Of a stretch of DNA of 64,000 nucleotides, positions 19,817 through 29,034 are shown in pieces. Source of the stretch: WHTK01 sp963711035 (lineage in GTDB: Bacteria; Chloroflexota; Dehalococcoidia; DSTF01; WHTK01); assembly GCA_963711035.1 (NCBI GenBank), contig CAVQCN010000003.1:310001-374000 (forward strand), given 5' to 3'. Below the pieces are notes generated by a model, which saw only the letters and a program-made list of their open reading frames with translations, made no database searches and had not been told where the DNA came from. A program made the translations under genes and the position numbers. How positions within the stretch are numbered: position 1 is the stretch's first letter; each line of letters starts with the position of its first letter.

Positions 19817-21865
19817 TCAGGCAATACCCTTATCCTGCAGCAACGCCTGGAATGCCTCTTCGTCCAGCACCTGCAACCCGTACTCCTGCGCCTTGGCCAG
19901 CTTCGAGCCCGGGTTCTCGCCCGCGACGACGTAGCTGGTCTTCTTCGTAACGCTGGAGCCCACGGAGCCGCCGGATCGCTTGATAATTGACTCTACCTCG
20001 TTGCGCGACCAACGGGATAGGCTTCCCGTAACCACAAAAGCCAGCCCCTGCAGCGGTCCCTCGCGTCCGGCAGCTTCGCCCGTCATGTTGACGCCTGCCT
20101 TGCGCAGCTTGTCGATCAGTTCCTGGTTCTGGTCATCGCGGAAGTACTCGAATACACTCTCGGCGATCTTGGGGCCGATGGTCGGCACTGCCTCCAGCTC
20201 CTCCTGCGCCGCGGCCGCGATGGCCTCGACGCTGCCGAAGTGGCCCGCGAGCAGCTCCGCCGTCTCGTCTCCGACGTGGCGGATGCCGAGCGCGAAGAGC
20301 AGGCGCGGCAACGGCCGTGTCTTGCTCGCCTGGATGTTCGCGACCAGGTTTGAGGCGCTTCTCTCGCCCATGCGCTCCAGCTTGAGCACGTCCTCGACTC
20401 CCAGCGTGTAGAGGTCGCCCACGTCATGCACGAGGCCTTCGTGCAGCAGCGCCGCGGAGGTCGACTCGCCCAGCCCCTCGATGTCCATGGCGCCGCGGCT
20501 GGCGAAGTGGACCAGTAGCCGGAAGATCTGCGCCGGGCAGGCACGGTTGGGGCAGTAGCTCATCGCTTCGCCCTCCGGCCGCAAGACGGCTGTGCCGCAC
20601 ACCGGGCAGTGCTTCGGCATCTCGAAGACCTGCTCTTCGCCGGTGCGGCGGCTGACGACGGGCCCGACGACCTGCGGGATGACCTCGCCCGCGCGCTGCA
20701 CGATCACCGTGTCGCCGACGCGGATGTCCTTGCGGCGGATGTCGTCCTCGTTGTGCAGCGTGGCCAGCTTCACGGTCGCGTGGGCCACGACGACCGGCTC
20801 CAGCACGGCGAATGGATTGAGACTGCCGGTACGGCCGACGTTGACGTCGATGTTCAGCAGCTTCGTCGTCGCCTGCGTGGGCGGGAACTTGTAGGCGATG
20901 GCCCAGCGCGGCTCACGGCCGACGGAGCCGAGCGCCCGTTGCAGGCCGAGGTCGTCCACCTTGACGACGAGGCCGTCTATCTCGTACTCCAGGGCCTCCC
21001 GCCGATCCTCCCAGCTCTTGATGAACTCGAGGACGGCGTCGACGTCCGTGAAGCGGCGGATGTGAGGGTTGACCGGGAAGCCGAGCTCGCCCAGCCAGTG
21101 CAGCACCTCCCAGTGGCTGTTCGGCGCCTGTCCGTCCGCCCAGCCGAGCTGGTAGCAGAAGAACTCCAGCGGTCGCGAAGCCGTCACTGCCGGGTCGAGC
21201 TGGCGCAGCGAGCCAGCGGCTGAGTTGCGGGGGCTGGCAAACAGGGGCTGGCCCTGGTTGGCGCGGTCCTCGTTCAGTCGCTCGAAGCCCGCCTTCGTCA
21301 TGTACACCTCGCCGCGTACTTCGAAGCGCTCCGGCACCGGCTGCCGCACTGAGAGTGGGATGCTGCGGAGCGTGCGTAGGTTCTGCGTGACGTTCTCGCC
21401 GCGGCTGCCGTCGCCGCGCGTGGCGCCCTGTACGAAGCTCCCGTTCTCGTAGACCAGCGCGATGGCCAGGCCGTCCATCTTCGGCTCGCAGACGAAGGTG
21501 ATGTCGCTGCGTTCCGCCTGATTGACGAGGCGGCGGTGCCAGGCGCGGAACTCCTCCTCGCTGAAGGCGTTGGCCAGGCTGAGGAGCGGAACGCGGTGCT
21601 CGACCACCCCCAGCGTTTCGACCGGCTGGCCGCTGACACGCTGCGTCGGCGAGTCCGGCGTGATCAGCTGTGGGTACGTGCTCTCTAACTCGCGTAGCTC
21701 GCGCATGAGTGCGTCGTACTTCGCGTCGTCGATCTCGGGGTCATCGAGGACGTAGTAGCGGTAGTCGTGGTAGCCGATCTGCGAGCGCAGATCCTCGACG
21801 CGGAGCTTGGCCTCTTGGACGCCTCGTTCCTCGCCCGTCATGGCCGTGGGGTGCTGTTCGCTCAC
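19817..21865 (-). CDS. ligA: NAD-dependent DNA ligase LigA
   Basis: 682 residues. Domain Ia (YHDYRYYVLDDPEIDDAKYD), adenylation domain with the nucleophile Lys at about 129 in CEPKMDGLA, OB fold, four-Cys zinc finger (CPVCG and CPNRACP), helix-hairpin-helix repeats (AIAAAAQEELEAVPTIG) and a C-terminal BRCT domain. It seals nicks in replication and repair. Start GTG 21865 lies 6 nt after a TATACT box (21877-21872), giving a leaderless mRNA. It is divergent from the DUF4440-like gene, which has the same promoter spacing. Confidence 0.97.
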   Translation of the reverse strand: MSEQHPTAMTGEERGVQEAKLRVEDLRSQIGYHDYRYYVLDDPEIDDAKYDALMRELRELESTYPQLITPDSPTQRVSGQPVETLGVVEHRVPLLSLANAFSEEEFRAWHRRLVNQAERSDITFVCEPKMDGLAIALVYENGSFVQGATRGDGSRGENVTQNLRTLRSIPLSVRQPVPERFEVRGEVYMTKAGFERLNEDRANQGQPLFASPRNSAAGSLRQLDPAVTASRPLEFFCYQLGWADGQAPNSHWEVLHWLGELGFPVNPHIRRFTDVDAVLEFIKSWEDRREALEYEIDGLVVKVDDLGLQRALGSVGREPRWAIAYKFPPTQATTKLLNIDVNVGRTGSLNPFAVLEPVVVAHATVKLATLHNEDDIRRKDIRVGDTVIVQRAGEVIPQVVGPVVSRRTGEEQVFEMPKHCPVCGTAVLRPEGEAMSYCPNRACPAQIFRLLVHFASRGAMDIEGLGESTSAALLHEGLVHDVGDLYTLGVEDVLKLERMGERSASNLVANIQASKTRPLPRLLFALGIRHVGDETAELLAGHFGSVEAIAAAAQEELEAVPTIGPKIAESVFEYFRDDQNQELIDKLRKAGVNMTGEAAGREGPLQGLAFVVTGSLSRWSRNEVESIIKRSGGSVGSSVTKKTSYVVAGENPGSKLAKAQEYGLQVLDEEAFQALLQDKGIA

Positions 21866-21928
21866 ACCTTGAGTATAAGTCAGCGCCTCGTTGGGTCAGA
21901 GGCGGCGGCCGCGACCTACAATCCGTTC

Positions 21929-22297
21929 GTGGAAATCGCAGCTATCCTTCTCGACCTCGAAACGCGGCTGCTCGATCCCGTCGTCAGGCGGTCGGGCCAA
22001 GCTGCCTCCCTCCTGCACGATGACTTCATCGAGTTTGGCAGCAGCGGACGGGTTTTGACTCGCAACGACGTGCTGGCATTGCTTGCTGCCGAGGAGCCAT
22101 CTCGCTGCGAAATTGATGACTACAGGTGCACCGTGCTCGCGCCGGACGTGGCCCTCGTCACGTACGGGCTGAGAACCGTCAACGACGATGGTTCGGTCAC
22201 GGAGAGCTTGCGCTCCTCAGTCTGGCAGCAGAGCGCTGGCTCCTGGCAGATACATTTTCACCAGGCCACGCAAAGTGCTGGCAGGGACGAGTCATAG
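21929..22297 (+). CDS. DUF4440 / NTF2-like small protein
   Basis: 122 residues: start VEIAAILLDLETRLLDPVVR, then SLLHDDFIEFGSSGRVLTRNDVLALL, and the closing strand SSVWQQSAGSWQIHFHQAT. This is the cone-shaped alpha+beta NTF2/SnoaL fold of the DUF4440 group, which binds small ligands; ligand unknown. GTG 21929 was chosen because TACAAT (21917-21922) ends 6 nt before it, implying a leaderless transcript. The longer ORF starting at 21767 would overlap ligA. Confidence 0.75.
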   Translation: MEIAAILLDLETRLLDPVVRRSGQAASLLHDDFIEFGSSGRVLTRNDVLALLAAEEPSRCEIDDYRCTVLAPDVALVTYGLRTVNDDGSVTESLRSSVWQQSAGSWQIHFHQATQSAGRDES

Positions 22298-22425
22298 TCT
22301 CGAGACATTTCGACTCCCAGCGCGTTCCGGATGTTTCCCTTATGAATCCTGGCTTGACTGCTCCTGAACCCGAGCCTATGTTCGAGCCGCCCCGCTGGTT
22401 CCATCTATCAAAGGAGAATGCAGGG

Positions 22426-23067
22426 ATGCAATCCAGTTGGCAGCGGTGGATACCCCTCACGGGCATTCTGGCGGCGGTCTTTCTCTTGATCGGCTTCAAC
22501 ATGGCAGTTGGGCCCTCGAGCACTGAGAACGATGACAAGCTTCTGAAGTGGTATGCAGATGGCGGCCATCAGACCACGGTCATCGTCGGCGCGTATCTCA
22601 TGGCGCTTGCAGGCGTCGCGATGCTGTTGTTCCTGAACCGGCTGCGTGCTGTCATCGGCGAAGCCGAGGCAAGGCCGCTCCTGGCCACCTTTATTCTCAC
22701 GGCCGGCGCGGTCTTTGTTGCTGCAATGGCCGTTGCCGGTGGCTGCTTCGCCGCTGTCTCCGCGGACGTGAAGTTCGGTAGCGACCCGGCCTATCAAGTC
22801 CCGGACGTCATTCGCGCATTCAACTCGGCTGGCTATGGTTCCCTCATGGTTCTGGGCATGTTCCCGTTAATCTTTGCCATGTTCACGACGGCATATGCAT
22901 CCATGCGTTACAAGATCTTTGCGTCCTGGTTTAACTGGCTGACGATCGTTTGTGGTATCGTCCTGTTTTTCGCCGTCGCCTTCATTCCCCTTGTCGCGTT
23001 GCCAATCTGGCTCATCGCTGGTGGCATCGTGTTGATGGGACGGCAGCCGGGAGCCACCACCGCTTAG
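22426..23067 (+). CDS. Hypothetical multi-pass membrane protein
   Basis: 213 residues with about six hydrophobic segments (PLTGILAAVFLLIGFNMAV, VIVGAYLMALAGVAMLLFL, and so on). SD AAGGAG (22411-22416) is 9 nt before ATG 22426, so this start is preferred over upstream in-frame codons. The pattern resembles DUF4386-like four-to-six-helix membrane proteins but no firm family was recognised. Confidence 0.65.
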   Translation: MQSSWQRWIPLTGILAAVFLLIGFNMAVGPSSTENDDKLLKWYADGGHQTTVIVGAYLMALAGVAMLLFLNRLRAVIGEAEARPLLATFILTAGAVFVAAMAVAGGCFAAVSADVKFGSDPAYQVPDVIRAFNSAGYGSLMVLGMFPLIFAMFTTAYASMRYKIFASWFNWLTIVCGIVLFFAVAFIPLVALPIWLIAGGIVLMGRQPGATTA

Positions 23068-23139
23068 GAGGACATCCGGTCGCGTTGCCTGTCCTCGTCG
23101 GAAGCGACGAGGTACAGCGTTCCGTGCTATACAGGCGCT

Positions 23140-23643
23140 GTGAACGCCTTCTCCATCCGCGACGCCACTGAGGCCGACCTGCCCGCCATCTTCGCCATCT
23201 ACAACGACGCCGTACACAACAGCACCGCGACGTGGGATCTCACCGAAGTGGCGCCGGCGGAGCAGATCGAGTGGCTGGCTGAACACCAGTCGCCGTACAG
23301 CGCCCTTGTCGCCGAGGCGGCTGGTGTGGTGGTGGGCTGGGGCTCGCTGTCGCAGTACCGGCCCAAGCCGGGCTATCGCTTCACCGTCGAGGACACGATC
23401 TACATTCGCGACGACTGGCAACGTCGTGGCCTCGGCCGTGCGTTGCTCGACGAGCTGCTGCAGCGAGCCCATGTGGGGGGCTTTCGCGCCGTGTTGGCCA
23501 AGATCTCGGCCGACAACGAGGCGAGCATCCGCCTGCACGAGGCGCTTGGCTTCTTCGAGGCGGGCCGCGAGCAGCAGGTCGGTCATAAGTTCGACCGCTG
23601 GCTCGATCTGGTGACGATGCAGAGACTCCTGACTGATTGCTAG
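23140..23643 (+). CDS. GNAT N-acetyltransferase (phosphinothricin acetyltransferase-like)
   Basis: 167 residues of the GNAT fold, Pat/Bar subgroup: IRDATEADLPAIFAIYNDAV, NSTATWDL, FTVEDTIYIRDDWQRRGLGRALLDELL (the acetyl-CoA-binding Q/RxxGxG/A), NEASIRLHEALGF. Relatives acetylate phosphinothricin, methionine sulfoximine or other amino acids. Start GTG 23140 follows a TATACA box (23128-23133) by 6 nt with no SD, so the mRNA is probably leaderless. The true substrate is not determined. Confidence 0.88.
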   Translation: MNAFSIRDATEADLPAIFAIYNDAVHNSTATWDLTEVAPAEQIEWLAEHQSPYSALVAEAAGVVVGWGSLSQYRPKPGYRFTVEDTIYIRDDWQRRGLGRALLDELLQRAHVGGFRAVLAKISADNEASIRLHEALGFFEAGREQQVGHKFDRWLDLVTMQRLLTDC

Positions 23644-23751
23644 GCCACCGGCGTGGCGGCGAACCGCGCCGGACGCTTTCGTGATAAGGCTCCGTCACGA
23701 CGACCGGCCAACAGCCGTCTACCACCCGTGGGCTGGTAGACTGGGAAGGTC

Positions 23752-24372
23752 ATGAAGCAGGTCGTCATCGTCGATTACGGCGCCGGGAATCTGCGCAGCG
23801 TGGCTCGCGCTGTCATGGAGCAGGGCTACGAGCCACTGGTCAGCTCTGATGTAGCCGCGGTCGACGATGCAGAGGCGGTTATCCTGCCCGGCGTCGGCGC
23901 CGCGGCCGACACGATGCGTAACCTGAACCAGCGCGGCCTGGTGGAACCGCTGCGGCGGTATATCGCCGGTGGCCGGCCCTTCCTCGGCGTCTGCATGGGG
24001 CAGCAGGCGCTGCTCAGCATCAGCGAAGAAGGCGGCGAGCACGCCTGCCTGGACGTGATCAAGGGCCGCGTCAGGCGCTTCCCCTCCGGGCATCTCAAGG
24101 TGCCGCACATGGGCTGGAACCGCGTCGAGCAGACGCGCGACCATCCCGTGTTCGAGGGCATCGACGACGGCGCTTACTTCTACTTCGTACACAGCTATTA
24201 CCCCGCCCCGGACGATTCAGACGTCGTCATCGGCGAGACGGAGTACGGCCTGCGCTTCGCTAGCGTCCTGGCCCGCGACAACGTTGTCGCCACCCAGTTC
24301 CACCCGGAGAAGAGCGGGAAGGACGGCCTCCGTTTCTACGCCAACTTCCTGCACCTCGCCTTCGGAGACTGA
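23752..24372 (+). CDS. hisH: Imidazole glycerol phosphate synthase subunit HisH
   Basis: 206 residues, class I glutamine amidotransferase. The nucleophile Cys sits in RPFLGVCMGQQALL, and the His/Glu pair in TQFHPEKSG. It releases ammonia from glutamine for HisF in histidine synthesis. A TAGACT box (23737-23742) ends 9 nt before the ATG, with GGAAGG between. A 2TM gene separates it from hisA, and hisF lies 1.7 kb further on. Confidence 0.96.
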   Translation: MKQVVIVDYGAGNLRSVARAVMEQGYEPLVSSDVAAVDDAEAVILPGVGAAADTMRNLNQRGLVEPLRRYIAGGRPFLGVCMGQQALLSISEEGGEHACLDVIKGRVRRFPSGHLKVPHMGWNRVEQTRDHPVFEGIDDGAYFYFVHSYYPAPDDSDVVIGETEYGLRFASVLARDNVVATQFHPEKSGKDGLRFYANFLHLAFGD

Positions 24373-24402
24373 GCTGCGTCCAGGGGAGCAGGTATCGAAG
24401 CC

Positions 24403-24798
24403 ATGAGTTCGCCTCGCGACGACAACGACCTGCCTGACGAAGGCATTCGCATCGACCTGCCCTTCATCTCGCTTCGTATGGGGCGCTTCGGCCGCGTCTC
24501 CTACTACACCCCCGGCTCCGAGAACGACGCCTACGAGCAGGCGCGGCGCCGGGTGCGAGCCCGTCTCGGCCTCTACCGCCACATCGCCACCTACTTCGCC
24601 GTTATGGCGGCGATCTTCTTCATCGACCTGATCACCGGCGGCGGCCTGTCCGAGCCGGTGCTGTGGCTGGCGGGTCTCTGGGGCGCGTTGATCGTCTGGC
24701 AGCTCTTCAACGTCTTCGTCTTCCCCTCCGTGTGGAGTCCGGAGACGGAGCAACGCATGATCGACGAGGAGCTGCGTCGCCACCAGGACGACAGTTGA
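24403..24798 (+). CDS. 2TM domain-containing protein
   Basis: 131 residues. The C-terminal part matches the 2TM domain: EQARRRVRARLGLYRHIATYFAV leading into helix one (AAIFFIDLITG), then helix two with LWGALIVWQLFNVF, ending in ERMIDEELRR-type charged residues. Function unknown; related segments are found fused to sensor kinases. It overlaps the TTG start of hisA by 4 nt (TTGA), so it is likely translated with the histidine genes. Confidence 0.8.
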   Translation: MSSPRDDNDLPDEGIRIDLPFISLRMGRFGRVSYYTPGSENDAYEQARRRVRARLGLYRHIATYFAVMAAIFFIDLITGGGLSEPVLWLAGLWGALIVWQLFNVFVFPSVWSPETEQRMIDEELRRHQDDS

Positions 24799-25540
24799 CC
24801 GGCTTCGAGCTCATTCCTGCCATCGACTTGCGCGGCGGACGCTGCGTGCGCCTCTATCAGGGCGATTACAACCGCGAGACCGTCTACGGCGAGGATCCGG
24901 CCGCGATGGCGCGTCACTGGCGCTCGCTGGGCGCCACTCGGTTGCACGTCGTCGACCTCGATGGCGCGCGCCGCGGAGAGGCCGTCAATGCGGCGGCGGT
25001 GCGCTCGATCGTTGCGGCCGTCGATATCCCGGTTGAGCTGGGTGGCGGCGTGCGCGATATCGATGCCGTCACGCGCTGGCTGGACAACGGCCTCGACCGC
25101 GTCTACCTCGGCACCGCCGCGGTCACCAACCCCGAGCTCGTGCGCGAGGCGTGCGGGCGCTTCCCGGGGCGCGTCGCCGTCGGCGCCGATGCCCGCGACG
25201 GCCGCATCGCGACGCGCGGCTGGGAGTCCGATTCCGGCGAGGACGTCATCGACTTCGCCCGCCGCGTCGTCGCGGATGGCGCCCGCACGCTGACCTACAC
25301 CAACGTCTCCCGCGACGGCACCTTCGAGGGCCCGGACACCGCCGGCGCGACGGCGCTGATCGAGGCGCTGGCCGACGAGGACGTGGCCGTGATCCTGGCG
25401 GGCGGTGTCGGGTCGCTGGAGCACGTGCTGGCCGCCGCCGCCGTTCCCGGCCTCGCGGCGTGATTATCGGCCGCGCCCTGTACGAGGGGCGCGTAGACCT
25501 GAAGGAAGCTATCGAAGCAGCTGCCAGCGCTGGGAATTGA
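24795..25540 (+). CDS. hisA: Phosphoribosylformimino-AICAR-P isomerase HisA, frameshifted near its 3' end
   Basis: TIM-barrel isomerase of histidine synthesis: FELIPAIDLRGGRCVRLYQGDY with the catalytic Asp, VELGGGVRD, GTAAVTNPELV, GADARDGRIATRGW, VAVILAGGVGSLEHV. The reading frame runs from TTG 24795 (4-nt overlap with the preceding gene) to a premature TGA at 25461-25463. The expected final strand and helix (GVIIGRALYEGRVDLKEAIE) continue in another frame from about 25457 to TGA 25540. Adding one G to the GCGGCG at 25455-25460 restores the full-length protein. This is either an assembly error or a real lesion. Confidence 0.9.
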
Positions 25541-25551
25541 GGCGAGTGCGT

Positions 25552-25989
25552 CTACATGCGCGTCGTCTGCTGGCTGGAGACTTCGTCGTGAGTGCCGAGC
25601 CAGCCGTGCTCTGAAAGGTCTACCGTGACGCCGTCCGGGCACCAGAACTTGACCTCGACGTTGCCTCGTTTGGCCATGTCCTCGGTGCCGGGATAGGGCC
25701 GGTGTACGGCGCCAGCAGCTTCAAAGCGAGCGCGGGCTTCCTCCATGTTCTCGACTTCGACGCCCATGTGATGGATGCCGGCGTAGCGGGGTGCTCCCTC
25801 TGCCATAGCAGCGTCGTCTGTCTTGAACCGCAGGATGGCGAGGTTCACGTGACCGTCACTGAGGTAGTAGCCTTCAGCGGTCGCCGATTCGACGCGACCG
25901 ACCTGCTCGAGCCCCAGTCCCTCGATGTAGAAACGGGCCGTCGACTCCGGGTCCTGAGTGGCGATGGCGATGTGCCGAATGCGGGCCAT
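25552..25989 (-). CDS. VOC family protein (glyoxalase/dioxygenase fold)
   Basis: 145 residues, one VOC module pair: MARIRHIAIATQDPESTARFYIEGLGLEQVGR, DGHVNLAILRF, YAGIHHMGVEVENMEEARARFEAAG, FWCPDGVTVDLSEHGW. The metal ligands typical of VOC enzymes (H at position 7, H in IHHMG, a late acidic residue) are present. SD GAGGAGG lies just before the ATG. It is convergent with hisA. Likely a small-molecule lyase, isomerase or dioxygenase; substrate unknown. Confidence 0.85.
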   Translation of the reverse strand: MARIRHIAIATQDPESTARFYIEGLGLEQVGRVESATAEGYYLSDGHVNLAILRFKTDDAAMAEGAPRYAGIHHMGVEVENMEEARARFEAAGAVHRPYPGTEDMAKRGNVEVKFWCPDGVTVDLSEHGWLGTHDEVSSQQTTRM

Positions 25990-26099
25990 GATGTCCTCCT
26001 CGTGATTTCAATCGAGGTTGCGTGGCCGGTATGCTCTGCCCGAAGCCGTCGGTTGTCAACGAGGCTTCACCAAGACTCCCTACCCTATACTGCCTTTGT

Positions 26100-26858
26100 A
26101 TGCTGACCAAACGCGTCATCCCCTGCTTCGACGTCGACAAAGGGCGCGTCGTCAAAGGCGTTTCCTTCGTCGAGCTGCGCGACGCGGGCGACCCGGTAGA
26201 ACTGGCGCCGCTCTACGACGCGGAGGGCGCCGACGAGCTCGTCTTCCTCGACATCACCGCTTCGTCCGACGATCGCAACACGACCTACGACATGGTCGAG
26301 CGCACCGCCGAGAAAGTGTTCATCCCTTTCACCGTGGGTGGCGGCATCCGCAGTGAGGCGGACGCGCGCACCATGCTGGAGTTGGGCGCCGACAAGGTGT
26401 CGCTGAACAGCGCGGCGGTGAACGACCCGCTGCTGGTCGCGCGCGCCTCGGAGCGCTTCGGCGCGCAGTGCATCGTCGTCGCCATCGACGCGCGCGCCGT
26501 CGGTGAGGGGCGCTGGGAGGTCTACACGCACGGCGGTCGCCGGCCGACGGGCCTCGATGCGGTCGAATGGGCGAAGAAGGTGGTCGAGCTGGGCGCCGGC
26601 GAACTGCTGGTGACCTCGATGGACACCGACGGCCATCTGGACGGCTACGACGTGCCGTTGACGCGCGCCATCGCCGACGCGGTCGAGGTGCCGATCATCG
26701 CCTCGGGCGGCTGCGGCACGCCGCAGCACATGGTCGACGTGATCGCCGAGGGCAACGCCGACGCGGTCCTGGCCGCGAGCATCTTCCACTTCGGCACGTA
26801 TCGCATCCGCGACTGCAAGGCCTACATGGCCGGCCACAACATCCCCGTCCGCCTTTAG
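26100..26858 (+). CDS. hisF: Imidazole glycerol phosphate synthase subunit HisF
   Basis: 252 residues, the usual length. TIM barrel with MLTKRVIPCFDVDKGRVVKGV (catalytic Asp), FLDITAS, FTVGGGIRS, IDARAVGEGRWEVYTHGGR, TSMDTDGHLDGYD (second catalytic Asp) and IASGGCGTPQHM. It combines ammonia from HisH with PRFAR. Start ATG 26100 is 8 nt after a TATACT box (26086-26091) and has no SD, so the mRNA is probably leaderless and transcribed apart from hisH-hisA. Confidence 0.97.
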   Translation: MLTKRVIPCFDVDKGRVVKGVSFVELRDAGDPVELAPLYDAEGADELVFLDITASSDDRNTTYDMVERTAEKVFIPFTVGGGIRSEADARTMLELGADKVSLNSAAVNDPLLVARASERFGAQCIVVAIDARAVGEGRWEVYTHGGRRPTGLDAVEWAKKVVELGAGELLVTSMDTDGHLDGYDVPLTRAIADAVEVPIIASGGCGTPQHMVDVIAEGNADAVLAASIFHFGTYRIRDCKAYMAGHNIPVRL

Positions 26859-26985
26859 CCACTGCGTGGCGGCACCCCGCGCGAGGGGTTGTGCACATAC
26901 GGCCCTATCCGCGTGACCGTCCAACGACTGTCTCTGAGGGTGCATCGTCGTGAATGGACTCGTCTCAGGCGGCGACGGCCCGGTT

Positions 26986-27024
26986 GTCATTGCGAGCCAT
27001 CGCGGCAGCGAGGCGCGGCAATCT
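26986..27024 (+). repeat. Dispersed repeat, family A
   Basis: GTCATTGCGAGCCATCGCGG followed by CAGCGAGGCGCGGCAATCT; nearly identical to the copy at 29214-29252. The gap 26859-27174 holds no other feature except the promoter-like TATAAT at 27137-27142 for the next gene. Confidence 0.75.
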
Positions 27025-27174
27025 GGGGCGTGGGGGAAGGCCTCGTCTCTGTGTGACTCGAGTTCGTGGAGGACACGGCCTTAGCCAGGACGAGTCCGTT
27101 TCGCTTCAGGCCTTCGCCTTCCTAACCGAAAATCCCTATAATCGAACAAATCATCTAAACAGGTGCCTACGCCA

Positions 27175-27708
27175 ATGCTCCGCCGCGATACAAGTGCGCG
27201 ATTCGTCAAGTCCGGCATCTCCGTCTTCAGCCGCTATCGCTTCCACGCGGGACGCTTTGCCGCACCCCGCTCGTTGAATCGCGGCCGTTACGACGCGCTG
27301 CTCGCCGGGCAGCAGGAGGCGCCGGTCGTCGTCGCGGAGGACGAGCAGCGGCGGCGGCGTTGGTGGTGGTTCCGGGACGAGTTCTACTGGGAGGACGACG
27401 CCTACGAGGCGCGCGAGGTGCAGGCGCTAATCCTCGAGCGCGAGGGGCAGAAAGGGCGGCGCCTCAAGCGCGCGATGGCGCTGCTGGAGCAAGGCGAGCT
27501 CAGCGCCTCGGCACGCGAGCCGATTTCGGACGAGGTGCGCGCCTTCGTCTGGAACCGCGACGGCGGGCGCTGCATCCGCTGCGGCAGCCAGGACCGCCTC
27601 GAGTTCGACCATATCATCCCGGTGGCGCTGGGCGGCGCCAACACGGCCCGTAACCTGCAGCTGCTCTGCGAGATCTGCAACCGCTCGAAGGGCGCGTCGG
27701 TGGTCTGA
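27175..27708 (+). CDS. HNH endonuclease domain protein
   Basis: 177 residues. The N-terminal 60 residues are basic and unassigned, followed by an acidic-aromatic stretch (FYWEDDAYEAREVQALILEREG) and a basic helix. The C-terminal HNH fold has CIRCG, LEFDHIIPVALGG, a conserved Asn (TARN) and CEICNRSKG, with both CxxC zinc knuckles. Such solitary HNH genes may be DNA nickases or selfish elements; target unknown. ATG 27175 was chosen because AGGTG lies 9 nt upstream; GTG 27163 is possible. TATAAT is at 27137-27142. Confidence 0.8.
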   Translation: MLRRDTSARFVKSGISVFSRYRFHAGRFAAPRSLNRGRYDALLAGQQEAPVVVAEDEQRRRRWWWFRDEFYWEDDAYEAREVQALILEREGQKGRRLKRAMALLEQGELSASAREPISDEVRAFVWNRDGGRCIRCGSQDRLEFDHIIPVALGGANTARNLQLLCEICNRSKGASVV

Positions 27709-27717
27709 TCATCGCAC

Positions 27718-27845
27718 TGTCATTCCGAACGCAGCGAAGAGTCTGGTCCTCGCGAAGTGCGGTTCGTGTAGTCGAAGGCCTGCCGGATGAATCCCGCGGC
27801 TACGAATTCGGGACGTGTCGCCCAAGCTGCGGCATTCATGCCGCA
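27718..27845 (+). repeat. Repeat cluster: family A unit plus family B hairpins
   Basis: GTCATTCCGAACGCAGCGAA at 27718 (family A), then TGCCGGATGAATCCCGCGGC and the perfect hairpin TGCGGCATTCATGCCGCA (27828-27845) of family B, which recurs near 36.2, 39.5, 42.7 and 47.9 kb. Confidence 0.7.
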
Positions 27846-27929
27846 GGTCGCGTTCCTCTGTTGACGGGGCGTCGTGTGGGACGGAGCTGAAGCTGCGTCC
27901 CTACGTTGCGAGGCCGTCGGTCGTGGTGG

Positions 27930-28358
27930 TCAGCGGACGACGAGCGTGCCCCGCATTGTGTCGGGGTGGGCGTCGCAGCGGAAGTAGTAGACGCCCGGCG
28001 CCGGCGCCGTGAACGTGTAGTCCTGTGTCTTCACGCCCTTCACGAAGTCGCCTTTGTAGATGCTGTCGGACGCGGTTTTGTCGGTGTAGATCGAGACGTT
28101 GTGCAGGACGCTGCCGTCCTGGTTGTCGAGCGTCAGCGTGATCTGCTGGCCGGCCTGGATGACGAGCGTCGACTTGTCGAACTTGTCGTTCTTGGCCGTG
28201 AGCTGCACCTCGGTTACGGCCGGTGTGGCAGCGGCGGCAGTCGCGTCGGCGTTGAGGTCGACCGGCTTACCGCCACCGCAGGCGATGAGCAACGAGCCGC
28301 CGAGAACGATTGCGAGGATACCGGCCAGAAGTCTGGCGAAACGAGTGTGAGTGGACAT
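27930..28358 (-). CDS. Cupredoxin-domain lipoprotein
   Basis: 142 residues. Signal peptide with lipobox (LGGSLLIACGGG, Cys about 27) and an Ala/Thr-rich linker, then a plastocyanin-like domain. Its type I copper ligands are visible as His in VLHNVSIY and Cys, His and Met in YYFRCDAHPDTMRG. It is likely an extracytoplasmic membrane-anchored electron carrier or copper-binding protein. No partner oxidase is encoded nearby. Confidence 0.88.
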   Translation of the reverse strand: MSTHTRFARLLAGILAIVLGGSLLIACGGGKPVDLNADATAAAATPAVTEVQLTAKNDKFDKSTLVIQAGQQITLTLDNQDGSVLHNVSIYTDKTASDSIYKGDFVKGVKTQDYTFTAPAPGVYYFRCDAHPDTMRGTLVVR

Positions 28359-28509
28359 AAGATTACTGTAAGGGCCCTCCTGTTTAGGTTCCAGCCTGAC
28401 ATGGAGCGCCCTACCCCCGCCCGGCGATAGAACTTAGGGGTTTTCCCCGATACTCGCCGCTCCTGCCGATTTATAGCATGGCGACACTAACCGAAAGGAG
28501 CTCGGCAGA

Positions 28510-29013
28510 GTGGAAATCCTCGTCACCATCGTAGCCTTCTGGCTCATCCTCGCCGGCGCGTACGGCGTCTTCAGCCTAATTCAGGAGCGGCGTTCATCGG
28601 AGCCGTCGGAGCCCAAGATGCGGCGCCGTTCCGGCAAGCAGCCGCCCATGATCGGTCCCTTCGAGCCGCCCACTCTGCCCGAGAGCAAGGCGCCCAGCTT
28701 CATCGTGCAGCGCCCCACGTTCAGCGACCTGCCGCACCCTGAGCACCCCGCGGCCGGCGTACAGGAAGAGCGCGCTCCCGTCGAGCCGCTGACGGCAGCA
28801 GCGGCGCCCCGCCGTGGCCCGTCGCACTCCGAGGTCGACTTCCTGCGGGCCCAGGTCGAGCACCTGCGCTCCGAGGTGAACGCCCTCTCGAGCAACCCGG
28901 AGCGCTTCGAGCGGCCGCAGCAGCGCCGCTACATCACCGGCAACTACACGCACCTGCCGCGCACCCTGAAGCGCCAGGTCAACGAGGCGCGCGACTACCG
29001 CCGCCACGCCTGA
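28510..29013 (+). CDS. Hypothetical single-pass membrane protein
   Basis: 167 residues. One N-terminal membrane helix (EILVTIVAFWLILAGAYGVFSL), a long Pro-rich disordered region, then a short coiled coil (EVDFLRAQVEHLRSEVNAL) and a basic tail. GTG 28510 follows the SD AAAGGAG by about 11 nt. A strong terminator follows, so it is a monocistronic gene. No family was recognised. Confidence 0.65.
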   Translation: MEILVTIVAFWLILAGAYGVFSLIQERRSSEPSEPKMRRRSGKQPPMIGPFEPPTLPESKAPSFIVQRPTFSDLPHPEHPAAGVQEERAPVEPLTAAAAPRRGPSHSEVDFLRAQVEHLRSEVNALSSNPERFERPQQRRYITGNYTHLPRTLKRQVNEARDYRRHA

Positions 29014-29034
29014 CGCCAACCGAAGGCACGAGAG

